Below the pieces are notes generated by a model, which saw only the letters and a program-made list of their open reading frames with translations, had not been told where the DNA came from and made no database searches. From positions 1 through 64,000 of the forward strand of contig JALSQZ010000199.1 in NCBI GenBank assembly GCA_026985055.1: a DNA stretch of 64,000 nt, written 5' to 3'. The DNA comes from Sedimenticola sp. GTDB taxonomy: Bacteria; Pseudomonadota; Gammaproteobacteria; Chromatiales; Chromatiaceae. Position 1 is the stretch's first letter; each line of letters opens with the position of its first letter. Shown here piece by piece: positions 53,450 through 63,242 of this stretch. The position numbers and the translations under genes were made by a program.

Positions 53450-54280
53450 AGCCGCCGCAGAAGACAGGCGAATGCTGAAACGTCCCAGGGGATGGTGGCT
53501 TTCAAACTGTACCGGGGTATGCTTCCCATCGTCTGTCATCCAGACCAGTACCGGCCGATGCGCAGGACCGGGCACCCCCTCTTCCGTGGCATCGAAACGA
53601 AGTTTCCATGTCCAACGTTTCGTCCCTTCCACCTTGAGCAATTGCCGCTTCTTCACTCTTACCCGATAGTGATACAGATGCTTGCCATCGGTAACCGTGT
53701 AATGAAAGCGTTTTTCATGGCGAAAATCACGGCTACGCGTGTCCTGGAGCATGGACAGCCAGTCCAGCATACCATCCGGTACCCGGTGCCGACCGTATTT
53801 GTGAAACTGAAAACGCTCCCCCGGCGTCAACCAGTATCGCAATGACACGGGAAAAAGCTGTTGCCCCGCATTTTTTCCCTTGGGGCGAAAACGCTGCATG
53901 CGCTTTTTCTCCCAATCCACCCAGATGATCTGATGTTTTACCTTGCGGGTCTTCTCGTAGTTTTCCATGGCCAGCAATTTACCGGAACGACGGTTCCACA
54001 GACTGCGATAGCGCACCCGGAAGGGATAATGCTGTTCCACGAAAGCATAGGGACGGGAGGTCACCTGCATACGCGATTGAAACAGCGCACCGCCATCGCT
54101 CTGCTCTGCGGGGCCGCTGTCAAGGGAAATGGCGGCAATGGATATTGTCTCACCGGCGCTGAACAAGCCCTGATAGCTGGCCTCGTAGTAAAGGGTTTCC
54201 GCCGGCGCCGAAAAGCTGGCCAGCGAGAAAAACAGCAACAGCAGGATTTCAGCCCGCTTCCTCACCGGACAGCTCCGCAT
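53435..54280 (-). CDS. DUF3108 family exported protein
   Basis: 281 residues. An N-terminal signal peptide (about 1-27, LLLLFFSLASFSAPA) is followed by a beta-rich DUF3108 domain: ETLYYEASYQGLFSAGETI at its start, then alternating strands with FRVRYRSLWNR and HYRVRVKKRQLL. Periplasmic or outer-membrane associated; function unknown. It overlaps the upstream RCK gene by 32 bp, or by 17 bp if a GTG at 54265 is used, and overlaps the converging gene by 15 bp. Confidence 0.8.
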   Translation of the reverse strand: MRSCPVRKRAEILLLLFFSLASFSAPAETLYYEASYQGLFSAGETISIAAISLDSGPAEQSDGGALFQSRMQVTSRPYAFVEQHYPFRVRYRSLWNRRSGKLLAMENYEKTRKVKHQIIWVDWEKKRMQRFRPKGKNAGQQLFPVSLRYWLTPGERFQFHKYGRHRVPDGMLDWLSMLQDTRSRDFRHEKRFHYTVTDGKHLYHYRVRVKKRQLLKVEGTKRWTWKLRFDATEEGVPGPAHRPVLVWMTDDGKHTPVQFESHHPLGRFSIRLSSAAASAFQ

Positions 54281-54974
54281 TCAGATCATTGTGAAAACGG
54301 GCAAATGCTTCTTCCGGCCCGATGATGACCAAAACATCACCCGCATCCATGCGATGTCGTCGCGGATCGGTGGCGAAAATGAGGTGATCCCCGTAGTTCC
54401 TGTCCACCACACCCAACACGATAAGATCATAGCGTTCATCCAGAGACAGCTCATCCAGATATTTGCCATGCAGGAAACTGCCTGGCTCCACATGGACTTC
54501 TGCAATATCCAGATCCACCTTGCCAAACACGGTACGCTCCATGGTCTCGGCAATCACGGACCTATGCATGAGCTCATAGATCTTGTAGCCGCTGATCCGG
54601 TAGGGATCGATGACCTTGGTCGCTCCCGCGGCATAGAGGCGTTCGATGGTATCCCTGGAGCCGCTGATGGACACTACCGGCAGATCCGGAGCAATGGCCT
54701 TGGCGGAAATCACCAGAAACACATTACTCGCATCATCGTTGCGCAAGGCAAACAGCACATCCGTGTCACCACCGATACCCACCCGGCGCAGTTCATCATC
54801 ATCCTGCAGATTGATCTGCTCCACACTGAAGCCCTGGGCATGCGCCTTGTCCACGTCCGCCTTGTAGTCATCGACGATGGTAACCCGCTGTCCGCGCTGC
54901 GTGAGCTGGCGGGCCACTTCCAGGCCTACGGGCGTGGCGCCCACCACGGTGATATTCCTGGAAGTGTTACGCAT
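54249..54974 (-). CDS. Soluble RCK (TrkA-N/TrkA-C) potassium-regulatory protein
   Basis: 241 residues. An N-terminal Rossmann domain (NITVVGATPVGLEVARQLTQ, about 8-27, then VTIVDDYKADVDKAHAQGF) is followed by a TrkA-C/RCK-C domain (about 150-235, AEVHVEPGSFLHG). NAD- or nucleotide-sensing subunit of K+ transport. The Gly motif is GATPVG instead of GxGxxG. It overlaps the stop of the K+ channel gene (8 bp), so the two are coupled and may form a channel with a second RCK ring. It could also serve TrkH. Confidence 0.85.
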   Translation of the reverse strand: MRNTSRNITVVGATPVGLEVARQLTQRGQRVTIVDDYKADVDKAHAQGFSVEQINLQDDDELRRVGIGGDTDVLFALRNDDASNVFLVISAKAIAPDLPVVSISGSRDTIERLYAAGATKVIDPYRISGYKIYELMHRSVIAETMERTVFGKVDLDIAEVHVEPGSFLHGKYLDELSLDERYDLIVLGVVDRNYGDHLIFATDPRRHRMDAGDVLVIIGPEEAFARFHNDLNAELSGEEAG

Positions 54975-56574
54975 TCTTGCGCCTCCAGCGCCAACGCTTG
55001 AGCTTCTGTTTGAGACGCATCACGCTGTACTGGTGCCCGAAAACCAGGAGCATGTCCTCACCCAGCAAGACGAAATCAGCGCCTGGATTAAACTGAAAAC
55101 GCTGATCTTCCAGATCGAAATGGCTGCGAACATGGTCGCTACTGCGATCCAGAGTAGTAATCACTCCAAACAGGATCAGGCGCATTTCTGTCAGAGGCAC
55201 ATCACCTATGGTTCCGCCATCCAGCCAGGAGCCAGGGGGAATGCGTATGGCCTCCAGACGAATGTCATCCTCGCCCATGACAATACCGTGAATGGCTTCG
55301 AAAGCCACTGGCTGCCCCACATACTCGCCCGCGATCAGCCCCACGATCTTGAACGGCTCCAGGGCATGGTTTGCTCCGGCATGCAGCAGCTTGTTTACCG
55401 TCTGATGATGATTGGCGCGGGATACGATCTCGATCTCCTCATCCAGCTGACGTGTGGACAGGGTAACGAATACGTTTACCACGTCATCACCGGTCAGACA
55501 CAGTACCTTGCCCGCAGAGCGCCCCACTCCCAATGTCTGCAACAGACCGATGCGCTCCGCCTTTCCCTGTACCGCCAGATACCCGAGGCGTCGCGCCAGA
55601 TCCACCGCATCCTCATCTGAATCGATAACGACGAAGGGCAGCTTGTCCCGAGACAGATATTCCGCCACCACCTGCCCAACCCGCCCAAAGCCACAGATCA
55701 CGGTATAGCCTTTCTTTTTCTCGAGCAGCAGGGAAACCCGCCGGTCACGCACTTCGCCCATCTTCTCCTGAAATGCGGAGACAATAATGGAAGTAAAAAA
55801 GGAGATCACGCCCAGGCCACTGATGATCAGCACCATGGTCACCAGGCGCCCTTCCAGAGTATGCGGCGTGATATCACCGTAACCCACGGTGGAAAGCGTC
55901 ACCAGAGCCCAGTAGATCCCTTCGAAAAATCCATCGATGTCACCACCGGTCTCACGTGCCTCGAACAGATAGATGGCGGAAGACCCCACAAGCAGCACAA
56001 ACATGAGAAAACTGAACAGAGTGACCAGCTCCAGACGTTTTTCCCGCAACACCGAACTGAATTGCTGGATACTGTGGGCATAACGGAACAGCTTGAACAG
56101 CCGGAACAGGAGAAACAGGCGCAAAATGCGCAAGGGCCGGTAGCTGGGCAGAATCGCCAGCAGATCAATGATGGCCATGGGAGAACTGACATAGTTCCAC
56201 TTGCTGCGAAACAGGGTCCACAAGGCCCTGGACAGGCTGAAAGGCTCGTTGATCAGGTCGCTTTTTTCATATTCGTCGATAATGATGCGGTGTATATCGT
56301 CATACACCCACATCCGGCCCAGATATTCGAGAATGAACAGCACCACCACTACATCTTCAAAATATCCCGACCAGGCGCCCAGATGGTGCTTGACGCTATA
56401 GAGCAGGAAAAACACGCTGCTCAACACCAGCAGCATCATGAAAATGTCAAAATACGGCCGGATACGCGCATGCGGATTTTCCAGAAGATCATAGACTGCG
56501 TTCTTTGCCCGGCGGTAAGCGTCAGACTCTTCCAGTGTATAAGCGAAACGAATTGCCAGATCGGAAAAAGCCAC
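54967..56574 (-). CDS. Voltage-sensor K+ channel with C-terminal RCK domain
   Basis: 535 residues from a GTG at 56574. A cytoplasmic N-terminus precedes S1-S3, then an S4-like helix RPLRILRLFLLFRLFKLFR with basic residues every third position (about 146-164). S5, pore loop and S6 include the selectivity filter TLSTVGYGDITPHTLEGRL (about 226-244). The C-terminal part has a Rossmann RCK domain (VICGFGRVGQVVAEYLSRD, about 290-308) and a TrkA-C domain (about 415-500). This is a 6TM Kch-type channel. Followed by a second RCK protein in the same operon. Confidence 0.92.
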   Translation of the reverse strand: MAFSDLAIRFAYTLEESDAYRRAKNAVYDLLENPHARIRPYFDIFMMLLVLSSVFFLLYSVKHHLGAWSGYFEDVVVVLFILEYLGRMWVYDDIHRIIIDEYEKSDLINEPFSLSRALWTLFRSKWNYVSSPMAIIDLLAILPSYRPLRILRLFLLFRLFKLFRYAHSIQQFSSVLREKRLELVTLFSFLMFVLLVGSSAIYLFEARETGGDIDGFFEGIYWALVTLSTVGYGDITPHTLEGRLVTMVLIISGLGVISFFTSIIVSAFQEKMGEVRDRRVSLLLEKKKGYTVICGFGRVGQVVAEYLSRDKLPFVVIDSDEDAVDLARRLGYLAVQGKAERIGLLQTLGVGRSAGKVLCLTGDDVVNVFVTLSTRQLDEEIEIVSRANHHQTVNKLLHAGANHALEPFKIVGLIAGEYVGQPVAFEAIHGIVMGEDDIRLEAIRIPPGSWLDGGTIGDVPLTEMRLILFGVITTLDRSSDHVRSHFDLEDQRFQFNPGADFVLLGEDMLLVFGHQYSVMRLKQKLKRWRWRRKNA

Positions 56575-56936
56575 TACTTTTCTTCCACTTCCATGCGTTC
56601 CGTTTCCGCCAGATGGACACGCCGACCATCGACAGTCTCGAAGCCGCGCCCATCCAGGGAGCCGCGATAGGCCTGGTATTCGCTACGATGTCCGGAACGA
56701 CTGTCCACCACCCAGATCTGCATGACCTGATGCGCGTCACGCCAATACAGCCAGAGTCCCAGAGCCGACCCCGCCGTCATTATCGAAACAACCGCCAGCA
56801 CCAGTCCCTTCGTCCAGGGGCTACGGTGCTCTTGCCTTGCCACCGGTGACGGCCTGCGGGCCGGTCGGCCGCGAAACCGGGTCAGAAATATGACTATCCC
56901 TATCACGGCAAGGGTAAAAACTATTTTGGTCAGCAT
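56574..56936 (-). CDS. Hypothetical two-TM membrane protein
   Basis: 120 residues. TM1 about 2-19, a basic linker (RFRGRPARRPSPVARQEHR), TM2 about 47-64, then a C-terminal domain with DSRSGHRSEYQAYRGSLDGR and a Glu-rich end. I do not recognise the family. Its stop overlaps the start of the K+ channel gene by one base, so it may be the first gene of that operon. Confidence 0.7.
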   Translation of the reverse strand: MLTKIVFTLAVIGIVIFLTRFRGRPARRPSPVARQEHRSPWTKGLVLAVVSIMTAGSALGLWLYWRDAHQVMQIWVVDSRSGHRSEYQAYRGSLDGRGFETVDGRRVHLAETERMEVEEK

Positions 56937-56993
56937 GAACTACCGGGGTTCTCCTTTGTTATCATGGTGTGAAAGTAACACCATTCCGTGGAT

Positions 56994-57626
56994 ATGAAAA
57001 CAATCATCCCTCTTGTCCTGCTGCTGTTCCTCCTTGCCGGTTGCGATACCCCCGAGAAGCCGACCGTCACCCTGTACCTGGCCATGCAGCGGGGTGATAT
57101 CGAGCAAATCGAGAGACACATCGTTTGGGGCACGGACATGAACCAGCTCGACCGCGACGGTTACGCGCCATTGCATGTGGCAGTACGCAATGGCCGTGTC
57201 GCCATCGTAAGGCTATTGCTGAAAAAAGGCGTGGATGTACAGCGCAGGGACGCCCAGGGACATGATGCCCTGTACCATGCCGTGCTCGGGGCGCATCTGC
57301 GCATTGCCGATCTGCTGCTCAAGGCCGGCGCCGATTTGGATGCCACTGCGCTGCTGCTGGCGGCGGTCGATCAGGACGTCAGCGAAAGGGAAGTGTACCG
57401 TTACCTGAACAAGCACGGCGCGGACATGAATCTGCGTGACAAAGACGGCGACACACCGTTGTTGAAAGCAATCCGCAAGGGCAACCACAAACTGGCCAAG
57501 CATCTGGTGAGCTTTGGCGCGGATGTCACGGTTACCGACAAGAATGGCAAAACCGCATTGGCCATTGCAAAATCCCTGGGATTGCGGGATATTGCCCAAC
57601 TTTTACAGCGCAACGGCGCAACCTGA
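56994..57626 (+). CDS. Ankyrin-repeat lipoprotein
   Basis: 210 residues from the ATG at 56994. The signal peptide ends with lipobox LLAGC, so the mature protein is lipid-anchored. About four or five ankyrin repeats follow: DGYAPLHVAVRNGRVAIVRL, then QGHDALYHAVLGAHLRIADL, a diverged one, then DGDTPLLKAIRKGNHKLAKH and NGKTALAIAKSLGLRDIAQL. A protein-protein interaction role in the periplasm is inferred. It diverges from the K+ channel operon and is 12 bp before the next gene. Confidence 0.88.
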   Translation: MKTIIPLVLLLFLLAGCDTPEKPTVTLYLAMQRGDIEQIERHIVWGTDMNQLDRDGYAPLHVAVRNGRVAIVRLLLKKGVDVQRRDAQGHDALYHAVLGAHLRIADLLLKAGADLDATALLLAAVDQDVSEREVYRYLNKHGADMNLRDKDGDTPLLKAIRKGNHKLAKHLVSFGADVTVTDKNGKTALAIAKSLGLRDIAQLLQRNGAT

Positions 57627-57638
57627 CAAGAGACGAAC

Positions 57639-57923
57639 ATGGCAAGCACTCCCGACGAAATCACCATCAGCTACAGCGAAGGCGGCCAGGAACTGGTCAA
57701 GGAACTGGACAAGCAGGTTCTTACCAAGGGCGCCTGGACCACCATTATCTTCCGTTACCAGGACTGGAACAACGCCAAGCAGGAATACGGCCCGGACAAG
57801 TTCACCATTCGTCGTTACCAGAAACGCAACGGTGAATACATGGCAAAGTCCAAGTTCAATATTTCCAGCAAGGACCAGGCCAAAAAGATCATCGACGCCC
57901 TGAATAACTGGATCGACGATTGA
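57639..57923 (+). CDS. Conserved small hypothetical protein
   Basis: 94 residues, soluble and mixed alpha/beta. A beta-rich middle (WTTIIFRYQDWNNAKQEYGP then KFTIRRYQKRNGEY) ends with a C-terminal helix (SSKDQAKKIIDALNNWIDD). No cofactor motif. I do not recognise a named family. The stop codon overlaps the likely TTG start of the Na/Pi symporter gene (TTGA), so it is translationally coupled to it. Confidence 0.75.
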   Translation: MASTPDEITISYSEGGQELVKELDKQVLTKGAWTTIIFRYQDWNNAKQEYGPDKFTIRRYQKRNGEYMAKSKFNISSKDQAKKIIDALNNWIDD

Positions 57924-59629
57924 CCCCAACCGAGCAGTCTCTGGAAATCGGCGTCATACTCATGGGCCTGGCAGGTGGCCTGGCCATTTTTCTGTATGGC
58001 ATGGAGCTGCTCACCAACGCCCTGAAAGCCAGCACCGGCAAGCGCCTCAAGGCGCTGCTGGCACGCATGACCACCAACCGTTTCAAGGGCGTGCTGGCAG
58101 GCGCCCTGGTCACGGCCATTATTCAGTCATCATCCGTAACCACGGTGCTGGTAGTAGGCTTCGTCTCGGCAGGACTGATGCATCTGCAACAGTCGATACC
58201 CATCATCATGGGCGCCAGTATCGGCACCACCATCACTGCGCAGATCGTCGCCTTCAAGATCACCCATTTTGCCCTGCTCATCGTTGCCCTGGGCTTCGCC
58301 ATGCAGTTCCTCAGCCGCAATGAAGTGATCCAGCGAACCGGCACCATGATCTTTGGTTTTGGCCTGATCTTCTTCGGCATGAGCCTTATGGGTGATGCCA
58401 CCTCTCCCCTGCGGGACTACCCCCCTTTCATCCATTTCCTTCAGGAGATGACGCAGCCCTTGTATGCCATCCTTGCCAGCGCCGTCTTCACAGCACTGGT
58501 GCAGAGTTCTTCCGCCACCACCGGCGTCATCATCGTGCTCGCCAGCCAGGGGCTGATCACCCTGGATCAGGGTATCGCCCTGGTGTTTGGCGCCAATATC
58601 GGTACCTGTGTCACCGCCCTGCTGGCGGCCATCGGCAAATCCCGTGAAGCATTGCGCGCCGCACTGGTTCACATTCTGTTCAACACCCTGGGAGTTGTTG
58701 TCTGGTTCTGGTTCATTCCCGAGCTTGCCACCTTGATCCGGGATATCTCCCCGCAACATCCGGAGCTGGCAGGCATCACACGACTGGCAGCGGAAACCCC
58801 ACGCCAGATCGCCAACGCTCACACCCTGTTCAATGTGGGCAACACCCTGCTGTTCATCGGCTTTACCGGCTGGTTTGCCCGACTGGCGACGCAGCTGGTG
58901 CCGATCACTGCGGAGGAAAAGGCGCGCAAGCTCGTCCCCAGGTATCTGGACAAAACACTCCTGGACACACCCACCCTGGCGCTGGACCGGGTTCGCATGG
59001 AAATCGGGCGCATGGCGGAACAGCTGCTGCCCATGCTGCGCAAAGGCGTACAGCTTGCCATGGACGGCACATCCAGGGAACTGTCCGAACTGAACCGCAT
59101 GGACAGTGAAGTAGGCATGCTGCACGGCCCCATCCTCGACTATCTGCAGGATTTGTCCAGAGGCGATCTCAGTTCCCGGGAAGCGGAGCTGGCTTACCAC
59201 TATCTGGCCATTGCCTCCTACTACGAGAATATTGGCGACAGCCTCAAGCTGCACCTGATCCATGTCGGTCGCAAACGGCTGGAAGAAGGGCTGGAAATAA
59301 GCGAGGAAACCCGCAAACTCATCGAAGAGATGGTCGAGATGCTCATCCAGCTTTTGGAAAAAGCCACTCAAGCCATCACCCGCATGGAGCGCAAACCCGC
59401 GCGCGAGGTAGTGAAGGCCAAAAACGAAATCAATCGCCTGGCCGCTGACATCGAGCGCCATGTGGTACGCCGCATGAGCGCCGATGCTCCCCTGCGTCGC
59501 CTCACCTATCAGACCGAAACCGAGCTGCTGGAAGCACTCAAACGTGTGTACTACTTTACCAAGCGTATTGCCAAGGAAGTATTACAGGCCGATACAGGAA
59601 AGAAAAAAGACGCCAGAAAAGTCGCATAG
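57920..59629 (+). CDS. Na+/phosphate cotransporter with PhoU-like C-terminal domain
   Basis: 569 residues from a TTG at 57920 that overlaps the upstream stop; an ATG at 57962 would give 555. Eight or nine TMs with the two inverted PNaS repeats marked by QSSSVTTVLVVG (about 69-80) and QSSSATTGVIIVL (about 194-206). The C-terminal 230 residues are a coiled-coil helical PhoU-like domain (about 335-555). Na-driven phosphate transport, possibly export as in YjbB. A partial repeat lies after the stop. Confidence 0.92.
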   Translation: MTPTEQSLEIGVILMGLAGGLAIFLYGMELLTNALKASTGKRLKALLARMTTNRFKGVLAGALVTAIIQSSSVTTVLVVGFVSAGLMHLQQSIPIIMGASIGTTITAQIVAFKITHFALLIVALGFAMQFLSRNEVIQRTGTMIFGFGLIFFGMSLMGDATSPLRDYPPFIHFLQEMTQPLYAILASAVFTALVQSSSATTGVIIVLASQGLITLDQGIALVFGANIGTCVTALLAAIGKSREALRAALVHILFNTLGVVVWFWFIPELATLIRDISPQHPELAGITRLAAETPRQIANAHTLFNVGNTLLFIGFTGWFARLATQLVPITAEEKARKLVPRYLDKTLLDTPTLALDRVRMEIGRMAEQLLPMLRKGVQLAMDGTSRELSELNRMDSEVGMLHGPILDYLQDLSRGDLSSREAELAYHYLAIASYYENIGDSLKLHLIHVGRKRLEEGLEISEETRKLIEEMVEMLIQLLEKATQAITRMERKPAREVVKAKNEINRLAADIERHVVRRMSADAPLRRLTYQTETELLEALKRVYYFTKRIAKEVLQADTGKKKDARKVA

Positions 59630-59694
59630 CACCGGGACAGCAGCGCCAGCTGCCGCCCTCGGCGAAACAGTATATTCCTCCGATTCAAATATCA

Positions 59695-59774
59695 GGGCAT
59701 CTCGAAAATCGAGTTGCCCGAGGGGAACATCCCCGTACCCTGTACAAACCGTTGAAAAACGGCGATTTCAACGG
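59695..59774. repeat. Diverged family 1 copy (three hairpins)
   Basis: Hairpin A (gggcatctcgaaaatcgagttgccc, 59695-59719), a B-like hairpin (ggggaacatcccc, 59722-59734) and a D-like hairpin (ccgttgaaa...tttcaacgg, 59749-59774) whose loop aaacggcgattt recalls aaatcgcatttt. It lies between the converging Na/Pi and sbcB genes. Confidence 0.65.
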
Positions 59775-59778
59775 CTTG

Positions 59779-61206
59779 TCAGGTTATCAGCGCAGGCCAG
59801 TCCAGCAAGGCATTCACAATTTCCCGCTCTCTCGACGTCAGATCCGGATCAACAATCATCCGCGACAATTCCTTGCGATACTCATCCAGCGTAATGCTGC
59901 CACCTCCGGCTGGATCAGTCAGGCGTTGCCGGCGGTATTCCTCCCAGCGCTGCCTTTCTTCTTGATCCAGGGTTTCCGGCCAATTTCGCGCCCGATAGCG
60001 AAACAGCAGTTCCGTCAGTTTTCTGTCCTCGAAGGGCGGATGAAACTTTCGCAGTTGTTCGGGACTCTGGCGCAACACCTGCTCACACAGGCGCCGGTCA
60101 TGGTTGGAGATAAATCCGCCATAGAGATCCTGATCCGGATCACTCACTGGCGGAAATGGCGCTTCGCTGAATACCTGACGGATCTTGGCCTCCAGTTCCG
60201 GTGCGCCAACAAGCTGTTCCCGATGACGTTGTTCCCGCTCCTGATCCAGATCCCATTTCTCCCTGGCCTGTGGATTCAATGTGTTCAGCGGTACCACTAC
60301 TGGCGCGTGATTCAGGCTAATCATTTTCAGGGGGATACGCGCCTCCCCTTCCTCGAGATCCTCACTGCGGGTATAGAGTTTGTCACGGATCTGCTCGGCG
60401 CTGAGATCGAACAGAGGCTGGGGATTCACGCGCAGATCATAGACGATTACGCCATTTCGGTTGGCGGGGTGCATGGCCAACGGCAGCACCACCGCAATGC
60501 ACCCCAGACGGGCCGGGTATTTGGCTGATACATGCACTACCGGCTGTTTGTCCCGCACGCTGAGCTGCTGCGCCAGCTTGTGCTTGTCCCGGTTATTGAA
60601 GACATAATCGAACAGACGTGGTTGTTTCTCTTTCACCAGCCGGGCCATGGCAATGGTCGCCTGTACATCCACCAGCGCATCATGCGCGCCTTCATGCTCT
60701 ATGCCATTGGCCGCAGTGAGTTTCTCCAGACGGAAACTGGCTATGCCGTGCTCATCCAAAGGCCATTCTATGCCTTCGGGACGCAAGGCGTGGGCAAGGC
60801 GCACCATGTCAATGATATCCCAACGGGAATTGCCATTCTGCCACTCACGGGCATAAGGATCATGAAAATTGCGATACAACCCGTAGCGGGTGAACTCATC
60901 GTCGAAACGGATGCTGTTGTAACCCAGGGCGCAAGTACCTGGCCGAGACAACTCTTGGTTGATGGCATTGAAGAAATCCGCTTCACACACGCCCTCCGCC
61001 CGGGCCAACTGTGGCGTAATACCGGTAACCATGCATGCCCCTGGCTGAGGCAGCATATCGTCCGCCGGGCTTGCATAGACCATCAGAGGACGGCCTATGG
61101 GATTGAAATCCAGATCGGTACGCAAGCCGGCAAACTGCGCCGCCCTGTCCCTGCGTGGATCCGTACCCCAGGTTTCATAATCATGCCAGTAGAAGCTGGT
61201 AGTCAT
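59779..61206 (-). CDS. sbcB: Exodeoxyribonuclease I
   Basis: 475 residues, full length. 3'-5' single-strand DNA exonuclease in recombination and mismatch repair. DnaQ-fold motifs: Exo I FYWHDYETWGTDPRRDRAAQ (5-24), Exo II NSIRFDDEFTRYGLYRN and Exo III HDALVDVQATIAMARL. The ExoI_SH3 and C-terminal helical domains complete the fold. The gene is preceded by a family 1 element and converges with the Na/Pi gene. Confidence 0.96.
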   Translation of the reverse strand: MTTSFYWHDYETWGTDPRRDRAAQFAGLRTDLDFNPIGRPLMVYASPADDMLPQPGACMVTGITPQLARAEGVCEADFFNAINQELSRPGTCALGYNSIRFDDEFTRYGLYRNFHDPYAREWQNGNSRWDIIDMVRLAHALRPEGIEWPLDEHGIASFRLEKLTAANGIEHEGAHDALVDVQATIAMARLVKEKQPRLFDYVFNNRDKHKLAQQLSVRDKQPVVHVSAKYPARLGCIAVVLPLAMHPANRNGVIVYDLRVNPQPLFDLSAEQIRDKLYTRSEDLEEGEARIPLKMISLNHAPVVVPLNTLNPQAREKWDLDQEREQRHREQLVGAPELEAKIRQVFSEAPFPPVSDPDQDLYGGFISNHDRRLCEQVLRQSPEQLRKFHPPFEDRKLTELLFRYRARNWPETLDQEERQRWEEYRRQRLTDPAGGGSITLDEYRKELSRMIVDPDLTSREREIVNALLDWPALIT

Positions 61207-61240
61207 CTCAATCTCTCAGCGAGTATCAGGAGTTACACGA

Positions 61241-61391
61241 GGGCATCTCGAAAAATCGAGATGCCCGAGTGGGACAGGGATGTCCCACCATTTTCCATCA
61301 CCACAAGTGATTGAAAATGGGAGCAAAGAGGAAATCGCATTTTCTCTTTGCGACGAGAAAAATTCCATGGATGGAATTTTTCGAGGCTCCC
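61241..61391 (+). repeat. Multi-hairpin element (family 1), near-full copy
   Basis: Hairpins A to E all intact, and the closest of the set to the apparent consensus. It sits upstream of sbcB and past the rplS terminator. The rest of the 283 bp gap is covered by that terminator. Confidence 0.92.
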
Positions 61392-61426
61392 ATGATACCA
61401 GCAGCGGAAAATTCAGCAGACACGCA

Positions 61427-61461
61427 AAAGCCGCCGCTTCCCGGCAGGGAATACGGCGGCT
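61427..61461 (-). terminator. Terminator of the rpsP-rimM-trmD-rplS operon
   Basis: On the minus strand AGCCGCC (61461-61455) and GGCGGCT (61437-61431 region) form a GC-rich stem, followed by TTTT. The loop region contains a second small palindrome (ccctgccggg). Confidence 0.75.
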
Positions 61462-61489
61462 CACAGATATTAATCCCCGGCAGGGACGC

Positions 61490-61837
61490 TCAGTTCAGTT
61501 TTTCGCGGATACGCGCTGCCTTACCGGTACGGCCACGCAGGTAGTACAGCTTGGCGCGGCGGACATCACCACGGCGTTTGACTTCAACGCTGTCGATGAG
61601 CGGGCTGTGCGTCTGGAAAGCGCGCTCCACACCTTCGCCATGGGAAATCTTGCGCACCGTGAATGCGGAATTCAGGCCGCGGTTGCGCTTGGCGATCACC
61701 ACGCCTTCGAAAGCCTGCAGACGCTCACGGTTGCCTTCCTTGACCCGCACCTTAACAACAACGGTATCACCGGGACCAAAATCCGGGATGTCCTTGTTCA
61801 TCTGTTCATCTTCGAGTTCCTGGATGATGTTGCTCAT
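61490..61837 (-). CDS. rplS: 50S ribosomal protein L19
   Basis: 115 residues from the ATG at 61837; the longer frame lacks homology. [20 protein letters not shown] then [16 protein letters not shown] and [20 protein letters not shown], ending with a basic helix [15 protein letters not shown]. Last gene of the rpsP-rimM-trmD-rplS operon. Confidence 0.98.
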   Translation of the reverse strand: MSNIIQELEDEQMNKDIPDFGPGDTVVVKVRVKEGNRERLQAFEGVVIAKRNRGLNSAFTVRKISHGEGVERAFQTHSPLIDSVEVKRRGDVRRAKLYYLRGRTGKAARIREKLN

Positions 61838-61913
61838 CGTTGTTGCTCCTCTTGCCAGTTTTGGCGCCTCACGGCGCGATAGTTCAATGTCAAATAAATC
61901 CTGCCGTCCCAAC

Positions 61914-62663
61914 CTAGGAAGACGCCGTCGCTCCCTGGTGGGTGCGTATAAATTCTTCCAGCAAGCGCTGCTCTTCGTCAGACAGTTCCCGCTGTTCCAG
62001 CAGATCCGGCCTACGCAACCAGGTGCGTCCCAGAGCCTGCATGAGCCGCCATTTTTCGATGGCGGCGTGATTTCCGGACAACAGCACTGCCGGCACTTCC
62101 CGGCCTTGCAGTACGTCCGGACGGGTGTACTGGGGAAAATCCAGCAATCCGTTCATATAGGAATCCTGTTGCGCGGAATCCTCGTGGCCCAGCACACCGG
62201 GCAACAGTCTTGTCACTGCATCCATGATTACCATGGCCGCCAGTTCTCCACCGGAGAGAACATAATCACCGATGGACCATTCCTCATCCACACAGCAATC
62301 GACCAGACGTTCATCGATGCCTTCATAACGGCCGGCGAGCAATATCATGCCTTCCCGGCCAGCCATTTCCTGGGCAGCCTTCTGGTCGAAACGCTGCCCC
62401 TGGGGGGTGAGATAGATCACCCGGCTGCCCGGCGCTGCGGCCTTGGCCTTACCGAGAGCCGCCTTCAGGGGCTCGACCATCATCACCATCCCTGGACCAC
62501 CACCATAGGGCCTGTCATCCACCGTGCGGTGATTGTCGTCCGTGTAATCCCTGGGATTCCACAGATACAGACTGGCGGTTCCCGTATCCAGCGCTTTCCC
62601 GGTAACCCCCAGACGAGCCGCCTGAAACATCTCCGGAAACAGCGATATCACATCGAAACGCAT
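61914..62663 (-). CDS. trmD: tRNA (guanine-N1-)-methyltransferase
   Basis: 249 residues. Methylates G37 of tRNAs with a G36. SPOUT-family knot: [20 protein letters not shown] at the start, [14 protein letters not shown] (about 50-63), [11 protein letters not shown] and the AdoMet-binding [10 protein letters not shown] and [15 protein letters not shown]. The ATG overlaps the rimM stop by one base. Confidence 0.98.
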   Translation of the reverse strand: MRFDVISLFPEMFQAARLGVTGKALDTGTASLYLWNPRDYTDDNHRTVDDRPYGGGPGMVMMVEPLKAALGKAKAAAPGSRVIYLTPQGQRFDQKAAQEMAGREGMILLAGRYEGIDERLVDCCVDEEWSIGDYVLSGGELAAMVIMDAVTRLLPGVLGHEDSAQQDSYMNGLLDFPQYTRPDVLQGREVPAVLLSGNHAAIEKWRLMQALGRTWLRRPDLLEQRELSDEEQRLLEEFIRTHQGATASS

Positions 62664-63211
62664 CAGAATTCCGGATCCCAGTCCACGGTGATGCGTCCCT
62701 GCCCGAGATTCACTTCCCGGATCACCTGATCCGGAATCCAGGGCAACAGTCTTTCCCGCTCGCCCTGCACCACCAGCACGTCATTGGCGCCGGTTTCCAT
62801 GAGATGACTGACCCTGCCCAGCTCCACGCCTTCCAGGGTCACGACCTGCAATCCTTCCAGATCCGTCCAGTAATATTCATCTTCCGCCAGATTCTTCTGC
62901 AGCTGGGAGCGCTTCACCGCAACGGGGACTCCCAGGAGTTTCCGGGCAATTTCCCGATCATTGCAGCCCTGCAGCTTGGCCAGCACCAGCTTGCCCTGAC
63001 GGCGGCCCTGTTCCAGGGGAACCGGCTTCCAGTTCCCATCCTGTTGCAGATACCAAGGAGAATAGCTCAGGATATTCTCCCGCGGTCGGGTATCGGAATA
63101 CACCTTGAGCCACCCCAGCACACCATGCAGCCCGGAAATACGACCGAGGGTGACCAGCCTTTGAGACCCGTCACCCTCGGATTCACGTTTTGTTACCCGG
63201 CTATCTTCCAT
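62663..63211 (-). CDS. rimM: Ribosome maturation factor RimM
   Basis: 182 residues. Assists assembly of the 30S head and binds S19. The N-terminal RimM domain begins [21 protein letters not shown] (about 19-39, reported here as two blocks [12 protein letters not shown] and VLGWLKVYS). The PRC-barrel C-terminal domain has [12 protein letters not shown] and [13 protein letters not shown]. Standard position between rpsP and trmD. Confidence 0.97.
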   Translation of the reverse strand: MEDSRVTKRESEGDGSQRLVTLGRISGLHGVLGWLKVYSDTRPRENILSYSPWYLQQDGNWKPVPLEQGRRQGKLVLAKLQGCNDREIARKLLGVPVAVKRSQLQKNLAEDEYYWTDLEGLQVVTLEGVELGRVSHLMETGANDVLVVQGERERLLPWIPDQVIREVNLGQGRITVDWDPEF

Positions 63212-63242
63212 AGCTCAGGGCCGCATGCGCCTGCTTGCCGGA

